A stretch of 64,000 nucleotides of DNA, from NCBI RefSeq assembly GCF_038181555.1, contig NZ_JBBWUA010000006.1:62001-126000 (forward strand). Direction: 5' to 3'. Under the pieces are notes generated by a model that saw nothing but the letters and a program-made list of their open reading frames with translations, was not told where the DNA came from and ran no database searches. Within the stretch, counting starts at the first letter, position 1; every line of letters begins with the position of its first letter. A program made the position numbers and the translations under genes. This DNA is from Desulfitobacterium sp038181555. GTDB lineage: Bacteria > Bacillota > Desulfitobacteriia > Desulfitobacteriales > Desulfitobacteriaceae. Positions 8,452 to 15,856 of this stretch are shown one piece after another.

Positions 8452-9831
8452 ATGGGAGATGAAAAGATAACAAGAGCTGAATTGGATTTGCTTTCAACTG
8501 CCATTAGCCGAATTGTTTCCACGGAGGTACTTGAGAAAACCATACCAGATCAGTTGCCTTTGATGGGTGACCTGCCAGATACAAACAAGAGTTTTTGCGG
8601 CAAGGTATCCATACTTTTTGTAGATATGCGTGGCTCAACAAAATTACCTGAGAAATTCAACACAGAACAATTAGTTAAAATCTATCGAGGATATATCCGG
8701 ACAGTTGTACAAGCTATTCGTTATTCAGGTGGCGTAGTTAGAGATTTCATGGGCGATGGTGTGCTTGCTGTATTCATCGATGATGAAGATGGTAAATCCG
8801 AAGATAAGGCTGTACACGCAGCTAGGTACATTACAACTACTATTGATAAGTTTCTCAACCCTGTGTTGGATCAAAAAATCAAACACAGAATTTCCTGTGG
8901 TATTGGTATACATACTGGAGATGTTTCTCTTTCCAAGGTAGGGATGAAGGGGAAAGAACAAGATGATGAAGCCGAAAATGAGTTTGGTATAGCTTGGATT
9001 GGTAACAGTACAAATCTGGCGTGCAAGTTTAGTGGTGCCGTAGGTGGCGGTGCAATCTTCATAAGCCCATCTACTTATGCTGTGCTTTCTGATATAGAAG
9101 GCAAACAAAAGTGGGAGAAGATTGAGATTTCAAAGGGCAGCAACGTGCTAAATGGCTATATAGCTAAGCAATACTACTTACAGCTTGATGAAGATATAGA
9201 GCCTTGCGTTGCTGAAAATGATAGCACAACCGTAAGTTTGGTAGATGAATTGAAAGCGGAGTATCAAAGGCAACTTGCTGATATAGCAAGAAAGTCTGAG
9301 GAGCTTGGACAAAAGGAACAGGAGCTTAAAGAAAAAGAGCAAAAATTGAATACAAAGGCGCTAGAAGTAACTCGAAAGGAAAATGGAAATTGCACGACAG
9401 AAAGAGCACTTCAGGAGCATGAATATCTGTTTTATTGTAATGTGTTGGGTAGTGGTCATTGCAAGTCGGCGTATGTAGAAGCAATGGGAGACATTTTTTG
9501 GGAAGATTATTTGCAAAAAGCTATTGAAGCCGGCAAAAAAATTGGGGAAAATGAGCATGAGATAAAGCAGAAAATAAGCTATGCACTAGTGAGCATCTAC
9601 GTGGATTTAGAAATGTATGATAAGGCATACGACTTTTTAGTAGAGCAAGCTACCGGGTATGCATGGCTAAATCTTTCTGTAGTACAAAACATTGTCAAGC
9701 ACGTTGGATATTGCGATAGGCTTAAGTCTGCGCTATATACAAGGCTTGTAAAAAACGACTTAACTCCAGAAGATAGAAAAGACTTTGAGCAGATAAAAGA
9801 TTGGCTAGTTTTTGAGTATAAAAAAAGATAG
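8452..9831 (+). CDS. Class III nucleotide cyclase with coiled-coil and helical C-terminal extension (cyclase 2)
   Basis: 459 residues. ATG 8452 is preceded by AAGAGGTG (8438-8445); an in-frame GTG at 8443 is less likely. The catalytic domain spans about 50-240: D58 in LFVDMRGST, D102 in FMGDGVLAVF, GIGIHTGD (150-157), and WIGNSTNLACK (182-192) with N188 and again lysine (K192) where the transition-state arginine usually sits. Residues about 255-315 are a charged coiled coil (ELKAEYQRQL..., EELGQKEQELKEKEQKL) followed by a helical domain of about 140 residues with no recognised family. It differs clearly from cyclase 1, so this is not a recent duplication. The coiled coil could mediate assembly with cyclase 1 or serve as the infection sensor; this is inference. 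It is separated from cyclase 1 by 12 bp. Confidence 0.78.
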   Translation: MGDEKITRAELDLLSTAISRIVSTEVLEKTIPDQLPLMGDLPDTNKSFCGKVSILFVDMRGSTKLPEKFNTEQLVKIYRGYIRTVVQAIRYSGGVVRDFMGDGVLAVFIDDEDGKSEDKAVHAARYITTTIDKFLNPVLDQKIKHRISCGIGIHTGDVSLSKVGMKGKEQDDEAENEFGIAWIGNSTNLACKFSGAVGGGAIFISPSTYAVLSDIEGKQKWEKIEISKGSNVLNGYIAKQYYLQLDEDIEPCVAENDSTTVSLVDELKAEYQRQLADIARKSEELGQKEQELKEKEQKLNTKALEVTRKENGNCTTERALQEHEYLFYCNVLGSGHCKSAYVEAMGDIFWEDYLQKAIEAGKKIGENEHEIKQKISYALVSIYVDLEMYDKAYDFLVEQATGYAWLNLSVVQNIVKHVGYCDRLKSALYTRLVKNDLTPEDRKDFEQIKDWLVFEYKKR

Positions 9832-9841
9832 GAGTGAAACG

Positions 9842-10447
9842 GTGTCTATTAACCCATATAGAGAATTTGTCGCAAGTATATCTCCAACTGAATTTGAAGT
9901 GCTTTGTTTAGAAATATTAAATAGCTATGCAGAAGCTGAACATTTATCAAAGTTCTCCATTCAACATAATGTTCATATCCCCACAGACGATGGTATATAT
10001 CAAATAGATATTTACGCAAGTTTTATCGCAATGGGAGTTGAATTTAAAGTCATAACTGAATGCAAACGATATTCTAATTCCGTTTCCCGTGAAAAAGTTG
10101 CGGTGTTAAATGATAAAATAAGAAGTCTTGGTGCACATAAAGGAATTATAATTTCAACATGTGGTTTTCAAAGCGGAGCATACGAGTACGCTAAAAAGCA
10201 CGGAATAGCGCTATTACAGATTATCGATAAAAACGTACTACATATTATGAACGCTGCCAATCCAAAAACGGAAGAACAAATCAATCTTATGCTGGAATGG
10301 AACAAATGTATGCCAAAATACTATGCAAAAGAATATGATTCAATGGATTTCCCAGATAGATCAATCTATCCCTCCCCCAAAATGTTAGAAGAAATACGAC
10401 GAGATTTTATTTTAGCGCACCCAGAACTGTTAGCAGAGAAGAACTGA
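9842..10447 (+). CDS. Mrr-type restriction endonuclease-like protein
   Basis: 201 residues, starting at GTG 9842 with AGGAGTG at 9830-9836; an in-frame TTG at 9812 overlaps the cyclase gene without a ribosome site. The PD-(D/E)xK core of the Mrr_cat family is complete: D56 in YQIDIYA, then E73-C74-K75 in TECKRY, and the trailing VAVLNDKIRSLGAHKGIIISTCGF-like segment is split here as VAVLNDKIRSLGA and KGIIISTCGF. Mrr-like nucleases cut foreign or modified DNA. It is the fourth gene of the cyclase operon (10 bp after cyclase 2), so it is either a second effector, an accessory nuclease, or an independent restriction gene sharing the transcript. No ligand-binding domain is evident; residues about 135-201 are uncharacterised. 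Confidence 0.75.
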   Translation: MSINPYREFVASISPTEFEVLCLEILNSYAEAEHLSKFSIQHNVHIPTDDGIYQIDIYASFIAMGVEFKVITECKRYSNSVSREKVAVLNDKIRSLGAHKGIIISTCGFQSGAYEYAKKHGIALLQIIDKNVLHIMNAANPKTEEQINLMLEWNKCMPKYYAKEYDSMDFPDRSIYPSPKMLEEIRRDFILAHPELLAEKN

Positions 10448-10462
10448 AGAAAATCCATTTCG

Positions 10463-10542
10463 CCTAATGTTTATTACTAACTTATTTTACTAAGTAGTGA
10501 ACTTCCCATTATCCTACATATGCGAATCCACTACTAATAGAA
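10463..10542 (+). repeat. Recombination-site-like repeat, copy B
   Basis: This is the partner of the repeat at 1711-1790, in direct orientation and about 8.75 kb away. AGTGAACTTCCCATTATCCTAC at 10496-10517 is followed by A and TATGCGAA, giving the palindromic form TTCcCAT...TATGCGAA. The upstream TAATGTTTA block is kept at the same spacing. Direct repeats at both ends of the helicase and cyclase modules suggest attachment sites of an integrated unit, though the unit could also be larger. Confidence 0.6.
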
Positions 10543-10686
10543 TACCAACAAATAACATTCATACCGAAAATCACACACAAACCACAGTAAATATATTTTT
10601 ATAGTTGGTGCCAAAATAACTGTGATTTAAGCGTGAATTATGGGGTGAGTAGCAAGGTGTTAGAACTTAAAAAGCCTTGATAGTAC

Positions 10687-10726
10687 ATTAGGGACTAATG
10701 TGAATTTTCCACATTTAGCCCCTAAT
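10687..10726. terminator. Long hairpin, possible terminator
   Basis: ATTAGGG-a-CTAATGTG pairs with CACATTtAG-c-CCCTAAT around a 7-base loop. It lies between two convergent units (cyclase operon and UbiB operon). The T-run is poor (TTAGTGAT), so it may be a bidirectional terminator or another structured element. Confidence 0.4.
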
Positions 10727-10795
10727 TTAGTGATAATTACTGTGATTTTTAGTTTTGTAATCTCAGAATGGAACCCATTATTTTATGCTAACCAA

Positions 10796-12142
10796 TCATT
10801 TCTTCCATAAAAACTTCCGGCTATAGGGTTTAAGGAGTTCAACCAGACTTAAGCCAGGATCTAGTTGTACTAAAATTCCCTCTAAAGTTAATATGCACTT
10901 TCCAACAAGGATGAACTGGGAAGGAATATAAATTCCGTGACGATTGATAAGATAAAAGAAGTCTTGAATCGCCACGCCCATTTCTATTTTTTTTAGGTCT
11001 CTCTTTAAATGCTTTGTTCGCAAGGCTGAGATATCTTGTAAAAATTGAGTTTGATCAATATTTTCCGGCACAATCCCGATACGAGATAAGATGTCTAGAA
11101 GCTTTTGGTCCTTTCCACGAATTAATGCGGCGACAATAGCGGTAAGCTCAGAACGATTTTGATCCGTTAATGTCCCAAAGATCCCAAAATCGATTAAGGC
11201 GATTTCTCCCTGCGGTAAAATGAGGATATTTCCGGGGTGGGGGTCACCATGGAATTTTCCATCCCGTAGAATTTGTTGGAGAAGACCTTGACTTAAGTGC
11301 TTTGCGATCAGCGAATGGTTATATTCTAATTTCTCGGCAGTGGGCGTCTTAGGACGGGATAGATCAGTGATAATTTGATAAAGTGGAATTCCCGGGATAA
11401 ATTCCTGGGTGAGGACGTTAGAATGGGAGAATTCCCAATAAACCTTCGGAATGATAAAAGCGCTACGCTTTTTCACCTGGGCTAACGTTTCCATATTTCG
11501 CCCTTCATTCGTAAAATCAAGCTCTTCCAGAAGGGTTTTAGAAAACTCATTATAGAGGGTTCGGATGGGATAGAGTTTTTCCCATTCCGTCTTTTGCTCA
11601 AATTGAGCCACAAGGGTTCCGAAAATCTCTAAATCGATTTGTGCGACTTCCCGAATACGAGGGCGTTGGACTTTTACAGCCACTTTTTCACCGCTATTTA
11701 GAATCGCCTGATGCACCTGCCCAATGGATGCTGCAGCTAAAGGCTTTGGATCAAATTCTCGAAAGACCAAATTCATTCGTTGCTGGAGGGAGTTTTCAAT
11801 GACTTGCTGAACCTCTAGAAAGGAGAAGGGGCGGACCTGATCTTGAAGTTTTGTTAACTCTTTGACAAGGGGTTGAGGAAGGATATCGGATCGGGTACTG
11901 GCCAATTGACCCATTTTAATAAAGGTTGGTCCAAGCTCAGTAAGAGCCCCGCGAAGACGCGCTCCAATTAGCGCCAACTCCGCTTCTGTGTAATTACGAT
12001 TTGGCCCTCCAAAGCCAGGTAGAGGGAGTGGAATCTGCTCCACAACCCAGTACCCCAGGCCGTAGCGGATGAATACGGAGATAATTTGTGAATATCGTGC
12101 TAAATGACTCATTGGTATTCCAAACATGCTTAAGGTCCCCAC
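10796..12142 (-). CDS. ABC1/UbiB (AarF) family atypical protein kinase-like protein
   Basis: 448 residues. Family motifs are present: KMGQ at 76-79 (the KxGQ block that covers the active site), the alanine-rich loop AAASIGQ at 136-142, VAVKVQRP (about 154-161), HGDPHPGN at 298-305 and DFG at 318-320. UbiB-like proteins are membrane-linked ATPases involved in isoprenoid quinone or other lipid metabolism; in a menaquinone-using Firmicute the substrate is unknown. The C-terminus lacks an obvious membrane anchor. The GTG at 12142 begins the longest frame, but ATGs at 12127 (MFGIPM) or 12112 (MSHLAR) are also possible, none with a strong ribosome site. It is the last gene of a minus-strand operon with an ABC-2 exporter and a methyltransferase. 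Confidence 0.88.
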   Translation of the reverse strand: MGTLSMFGIPMSHLARYSQIISVFIRYGLGYWVVEQIPLPLPGFGGPNRNYTEAELALIGARLRGALTELGPTFIKMGQLASTRSDILPQPLVKELTKLQDQVRPFSFLEVQQVIENSLQQRMNLVFREFDPKPLAAASIGQVHQAILNSGEKVAVKVQRPRIREVAQIDLEIFGTLVAQFEQKTEWEKLYPIRTLYNEFSKTLLEELDFTNEGRNMETLAQVKKRSAFIIPKVYWEFSHSNVLTQEFIPGIPLYQIITDLSRPKTPTAEKLEYNHSLIAKHLSQGLLQQILRDGKFHGDPHPGNILILPQGEIALIDFGIFGTLTDQNRSELTAIVAALIRGKDQKLLDILSRIGIVPENIDQTQFLQDISALRTKHLKRDLKKIEMGVAIQDFFYLINRHGIYIPSQFILVGKCILTLEGILVQLDPGLSLVELLKPYSRKFLWKK

Positions 12143-12184
12143 TTCTTGAGAACTAGTTACTCCATTGAACGAGATTCAGTGCTA

Positions 12185-12991
12185 CTAAATGGCCAAATCC
12201 TTTTTGTTAAAGGCGTAAATTCCTAAACGGAGAAGAATGATGGTTCCTACGGTAAGTCCGATGATTTTTTTCGCAGGACTAGAAGTACCCTCTAAGACCT
12301 CTTGAGGCTGGTAACACTGAAACAAGGATAATTGACGTACCCAAGACAATTTATCACTGAGTCCCCCCGCCACATCTAAAGCATAAAAGGCCAAGGTTAA
12401 TCCGGCGGCGAAGGTAAGGGCCATATCACGCTGGGCAAACCACGCGGAGAAAAATAGGCTATAAGCACCAATAAGCGAATAGAACGTAAACCCAAGGATT
12501 CCGAAAAGGAAATAGCGCCAACGATTAATGGAAATTTCAAAGCGGGAAGTTCCACCGTATAACCCGAGAAGTGTCGAAAGCACTAAAACTGCATTGCCAC
12601 TCAAAAGCACCAGGGCTTGTGTGGAAAGAAATTCATCCCGTGAAACCGGGGTAGAGAGAAGAAAGGCCAGCGAACCGTCATCGACCATTTGTGCCAAAAG
12701 CTCATTCGCCGACTCCACATTATATAAAACCATTAGCATAGCCCAAATTCGTGCGAAAAATTGACCCGAAATAAAGGCCTCGAAGGTATCTACCCGTGCC
12801 TCCTCGGAAACTCCGAAGACCGTCTTCACAGCCGAGGGTATATCCTCAGCGATTTTCGTTATGGCTGGATTCTCGGATATTACGGGATAAACCCAAGTTA
12901 AGAGTCCTTCATAAAGAATGATTCCTGTTGAGAGCTTGGCGATTTTTTTACCGTTCTGCTTCATCATTGCTCGAAATATTGCCCGATTCAA
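12185..12991 (-). CDS. ABC-2 type transporter permease
   Basis: 268 residues with about six hydrophobic spans, including segments around 95-130 (ARIWAMLMVLYNV, VLSTLLGLYGG) and a final span before the charged end FNKKDLAI. The layout matches ABC-2 membrane subunits, in which a soluble loop follows the first span. It lies 13 bp downstream of the ATPase gene, which is its obvious partner; the two would form a half-transporter dimer exporting an unknown substrate, such as a drug, lipid or peptide. The start ATG is preceded by GGAGGGATAGC on the coding strand, a good ribosome site. Confidence 0.82.
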   Translation of the reverse strand: MNRAIFRAMMKQNGKKIAKLSTGIILYEGLLTWVYPVISENPAITKIAEDIPSAVKTVFGVSEEARVDTFEAFISGQFFARIWAMLMVLYNVESANELLAQMVDDGSLAFLLSTPVSRDEFLSTQALVLLSGNAVLVLSTLLGLYGGTSRFEISINRWRYFLFGILGFTFYSLIGAYSLFFSAWFAQRDMALTFAAGLTLAFYALDVAGGLSDKLSWVRQLSLFQCYQPQEVLEGTSSPAKKIIGLTVGTIILLRLGIYAFNKKDLAI

Positions 12992-13004
12992 ACGCTATCC
13001 CTCC

Positions 13005-13886
13005 TTAACTTGAGCGGTAAAACTGCATAAACGCTTCTTCCAACTCAAGTGAGCCTTGTTTAAATCGTTTGATATGGACTTGGGCCAGAGTTTTCCACAA
13101 CTCGTCCTGTTCTCCTGAAACAAGGATCGTAAACTTGAAATCTTCAAGGGGATTGAGGAATAACCCGCTTTCCCTGAGAATCTGGGCATCTTCTTCACCC
13201 TCAACCTCGACTTCAAAGGTTTGGTGTTCCTTTTGTTTAAGCAAGGTGATATCCTGAACGGCTAGAAGTTCACCCTCACGAATTATGCCTACCTGTTCAC
13301 AGGTTCTTTCAATCTCGGAGAATTGATGAGAGGACATAAAAATGGTTTTCCCTTTTTTCTTCTCCTCAAGAATCAGCTCGATAAAGGTCTTTTGCATTAA
13401 GGGATCAAGACCGGAGGTTGGTTCATCCAAAATCAGAACAGGGGAGTCCAGCATCAACGCGGCAATAATCCCTAACTTCTGCTTCATTCCCTTAGACATT
13501 TTCCGTATGAGTTGTCTAGGGTATAGGTCAAGAGAAGCTAAGAGCGTTTTGCGATTTTTATGAATCACCCTAGACTCTCCATGCATGCCTTCGATAAGAT
13601 CTAAAAATTCCTCGCCAGTTAGCTGTTCCATGAAGTGGAGTTCGCCCGGAAGATAACCAATCAAGCGTTTTAACTCAGTGCGATCTTCCCAGCAATCTAA
13701 TCCACAAATGCTTGCACTTCCATGATTCGGCTGCATAAAACCCATTAGAACACGAATGGTGGTCGTTTTCCCGGCACCATTGGGTCCTAAGAAACCAAAA
13801 GCAGTCCCCACGTCAACCTGAAAAGAAAGTTTTTTTACCCCCCGACCTTCGCGATAGATTTTCGTAAGCTCATTGACCTCAAGCAA
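13005..13886 (-). CDS. ABC transporter ATP-binding protein
   Basis: 293 residues if translation starts at TTG 13886, which has an AGAGGTGG ribosome site eight bases upstream; an in-frame ATG at 13913 would add nine residues (MVFRRGGKD) but has no site. Walker A is GPNGAGKTT, the signature MSKGMKQKLG and Walker B VLILDEPTSGLDP, followed by the switch histidine in MSSHQFSE. The C-terminal 80 residues form the small domain common in ABC-2 exporters of the drug or bacitracin-resistance (CcmA/BcrA) type. It supplies energy for the downstream permease. Confidence 0.9.
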   Translation of the reverse strand: MLEVNELTKIYREGRGVKKLSFQVDVGTAFGFLGPNGAGKTTTIRVLMGFMQPNHGSASICGLDCWEDRTELKRLIGYLPGELHFMEQLTGEEFLDLIEGMHGESRVIHKNRKTLLASLDLYPRQLIRKMSKGMKQKLGIIAALMLDSPVLILDEPTSGLDPLMQKTFIELILEEKKKGKTIFMSSHQFSEIERTCEQVGIIREGELLAVQDITLLKQKEHQTFEVEVEGEEDAQILRESGLFLNPLEDFKFTILVSGEQDELWKTLAQVHIKRFKQGSLELEEAFMQFYRSS

Positions 13887-13954
13887 GTCCTTACCACCTC
13901 TTCGGAAAACCATTTACTTCCATACAATATGCATATTGGAACGAAAAAGTTTTC

Positions 13955-14956
13955 CTAGTTTCTGGCAAAGAAATAGTGTGAAACCTTAAAGGGTAACGGC
14001 ATAACCTCAATTTCATGATATCCGGTACTGTTAAGAAGCTGGATGATATCCTCTTCGTAGGGCAACCCTTGAAAATCTTCATGACAAGCGAGGAAAAAAC
14101 TCATTAAATTTTGCGGAATATGCGTTTGGATAAAGGGTAGGGAAGAATGAGTGCCACGTAAGGCCGTCAATATTCCGATCCTTCCTCCTGGAGCAAGCCA
14201 TGTTTTTAACTGTCTTAATAGCTCAATACGCTGATCGGGCGCGAAATAGTAAATATTATTATTCAGTAGACAACAGTCGTACTTTTCGGGTGGTGGAGTA
14301 AGATTAAGGATGTCAGCGCATTCAAAATGAAGCCTGCCTTCAGACGATAGTGCAAGTCCCTGTGCTCGTTCGATAACGGAGGGATTGATGTCGACTCCTA
14401 ACCCTTGAATATTCGGAAATTCCTTGCAGAGCTTATGCAGATAGAAGCCTTCCCCGCAGCCCACATCGAGAATTCTTAGCCAACGTTCTTTTTCGCATCG
14501 TCCTTTAAGCACGGGCCACACGAAAAACTCAGATGCTCTTGATGCTCGAGAAATAAGCTCATTTTCCATTTCACTTTCCATGTTCACAGGGGCGGTGAAA
14601 CCCTCGATACGGCTAGGTAGCTCAGCAAAAACGGGTCCCCAATAGAGGACGAATTCCTTATACATAGCCTCTAGCCCATAATCACGATAGACATCAATAG
14701 CCTTGCCAACTCGGCTTAAGCGGTATTTATCCTCATGTTTGTGAAGCAGGTTTTGAAGCTTAGCTTGCTCAAGCCAATGGTCCAGTAAAATCGGGTCCCA
14801 ATTCGGATTAAGCGCCAATAACTCTTCTTTAGAGTGCTCTTCTCTTAAAGCCTGCCAAAGATCAAGTTCAAATCCAGTGTGAATAAGCCAAAGAAACCCT
14901 AGACTTTCCATAAGGGTGACTGTTTTGCCAAGAAGCGTTAACATTCCAGTTTCCAT
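13955..14956 (-). CDS. SAM-dependent methyltransferase (class I, with N-terminal winged-helix-like region)
   Basis: 333 residues. SAM motif I is ILDVGCGEGFYL (about 170-181), followed by the acidic GLGVDIN end of strand 2 and CADILNL. The N-terminal 100 residues (LDHWLEQAKLQNLLHKHEDKYRLS split over helix and wing) resemble the dimerisation/winged-helix region of O-methyltransferases. The substrate is not identifiable. It is the first gene of the operon with the ABC exporter, a pairing seen for small-molecule modification or self-resistance clusters (inference). The start ATG at 14956 follows a GGATGAGC site. A hairpin with a T-run precedes it and may attenuate the operon. Confidence 0.82.
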   Translation of the reverse strand: METGMLTLLGKTVTLMESLGFLWLIHTGFELDLWQALREEHSKEELLALNPNWDPILLDHWLEQAKLQNLLHKHEDKYRLSRVGKAIDVYRDYGLEAMYKEFVLYWGPVFAELPSRIEGFTAPVNMESEMENELISRASRASEFFVWPVLKGRCEKERWLRILDVGCGEGFYLHKLCKEFPNIQGLGVDINPSVIERAQGLALSSEGRLHFECADILNLTPPPEKYDCCLLNNNIYYFAPDQRIELLRQLKTWLAPGGRIGILTALRGTHSSLPFIQTHIPQNLMSFFLACHEDFQGLPYEEDIIQLLNSTGYHEIEVMPLPFKVSHYFFARN

Positions 14957-14977
14957 CTAAAGCTCATCCTTTCATAA

Positions 14978-15060
14978 ATAAAGCCCCTGTGGAAACAGGA
15001 GCTTTTAACAGTTGTCATAAGGTTTGGCGGTGCCTCCTTGGAATTGGCACATTACATCTT
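14978..15060 (-). promoter_or_regulatory. Candidate attenuator, T-box-like 3' end
   Basis: On the minus strand AAGGAGGCACCGCC resembles the T-box consensus AGGGUGGNACCGCG (10 of 13 fixed bases). It is followed 25 bases later by a terminator hairpin (AAAGCtCCTGT, loop, ACAGGgGCTTT, then ATTT; plus positions 14980-15006). AGGAG could pair with the CTCCT of the terminator stem, as an antiterminator would. Against it: the U of the tRNA-pairing UGGN is A here, no clear stem I with specifier was found, and GTGCC...GGCAC can form a competing hairpin. Low-confidence candidate controlling the methyltransferase/ABC operon. Confidence 0.3.
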
Positions 15061-15113
15061 ATGCTTAGGACAATGTTTGGTGTGTTTAGATAGAAAAACA
15101 AAAGGGAATGCAG

Positions 15114-15149
15114 AAAGCACGTGAAGACGAAAAAGTCCTCACGTGCTTT
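15114..15149. terminator. Strong inverted repeat, probable terminator or leader stem
   Basis: AAAGCACGTGAaGAC and GTCcTCACGTGCTTT form a 14-bp stem with a GAAAAA-type loop. Its A and T flanks suit a bidirectional terminator, but only a short T-run follows. It lies in the 381-bp gap (14957-15337) between the divergent methyltransferase and acetyltransferase genes; nothing else besides the attenuator candidate is seen there. Confidence 0.5.
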
Positions 15150-15337
15150 CAACAAAACAAGGGCAGATGTTTACATATAATTGGTATATAATATACGCGT
15201 AGATTACGCAATGTTAAGCAGCGTGGTGGGGTAGAACTATTAGTTAAGATGTCTTTCTGTGCAAAGTCAAATATCTATGAGACCAAGGAATAGTCTACAA
15301 TAATGAGAACTACAATAATTTAGAGATGGAGAAGATC

Positions 15338-15856
15338 ATGGAATTTAGAAGGGCAGCCTTTGCCGACATTAATAGTATTATGAAAATCATCGAGCAGGCC
15401 CAGGCTTATTTTAAGGAAGCAGGAATCAACCAGTGGCAGAATAATTACCCCAACGCCGAGATAATAGCGGAAGATATCGATAATAACCACAGTTATGTGT
15501 TAGTAAATGACGGAAACGTGGTGGCTACCGCGGCAGTTTCCTTCGACGGCGAAGCTACCTATGACATCATCTACCAAGGGCAGTGGCTTAGCGATCATGA
15601 TTATGCTGTCATTCATCGCTTGGCGGTTGATGACGTCTATAAAGGACAAGGAGTGTCATCCCTAGTTATCAATAGTGTGGAGCAGCTTTGCCGGAATAGA
15701 GGAGTGGAAAGTATCAAAGTGGATACTCATGAGGGAAACATAGCTATGCAAAAGCTGCTCCGAAAAAACAAATTCCAGTACTGTGGGATCATCTACTTAA
15801 AGGATGGGAACAAAAGGATAGCCTTCGAGAAAATACTTAGTCCTGATAATACATAA
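15338..15856 (+). CDS. GNAT family N-acetyltransferase
   Basis: 172 residues from ATG 15338, which has GGAGA eight bases upstream; an ATG at 15326 is in frame but overlaps that site. The GNAT fold is clear: N-terminal FRRAAFADINSIM strand and helix, the acetyl-CoA loop VDDVYKGQGVSSLVIN (a version of Q/RxxGxG/A), and VDTHEGNIAMQKLLRKN in motif B. It is close to ribosomal-type or small-molecule acetyltransferases of Firmicutes, substrate unknown. Its last 20 bp overlap the 3' end of the convergent CWB2 gene. Confidence 0.85.
   Translation: MEFRRAAFADINSIMKIIEQAQAYFKEAGINQWQNNYPNAEIIAEDIDNNHSYVLVNDGNVVATAAVSFDGEATYDIIYQGQWLSDHDYAVIHRLAVDDVYKGQGVSSLVINSVEQLCRNRGVESIKVDTHEGNIAMQKLLRKNKFQYCGIIYLKDGNKRIAFEKILSPDNT

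Larger units (their letters stand above)
10448..10795. other. Gene-free stretch downstream of the cyclase operon
   Basis: 348 bp without a credible reading frame. It holds repeat copy B (10463-10542) and a long hairpin (10687-10726). Two similar phrases, AACTGTGATTTAAG near 10618 and TTACTGTGATTTTTAG near 10738, are noted without explanation. It marks the border between the defence block and the housekeeping operon on the minus strand. Confidence 0.5.

Noticed and set aside
7726..9831. CBASS-type cyclase
   Set aside because: Both enzymes have class III (adenylate/guanylate cyclase) motifs, not the GS...DxD nucleotidyltransferase motif of CD-NTases.
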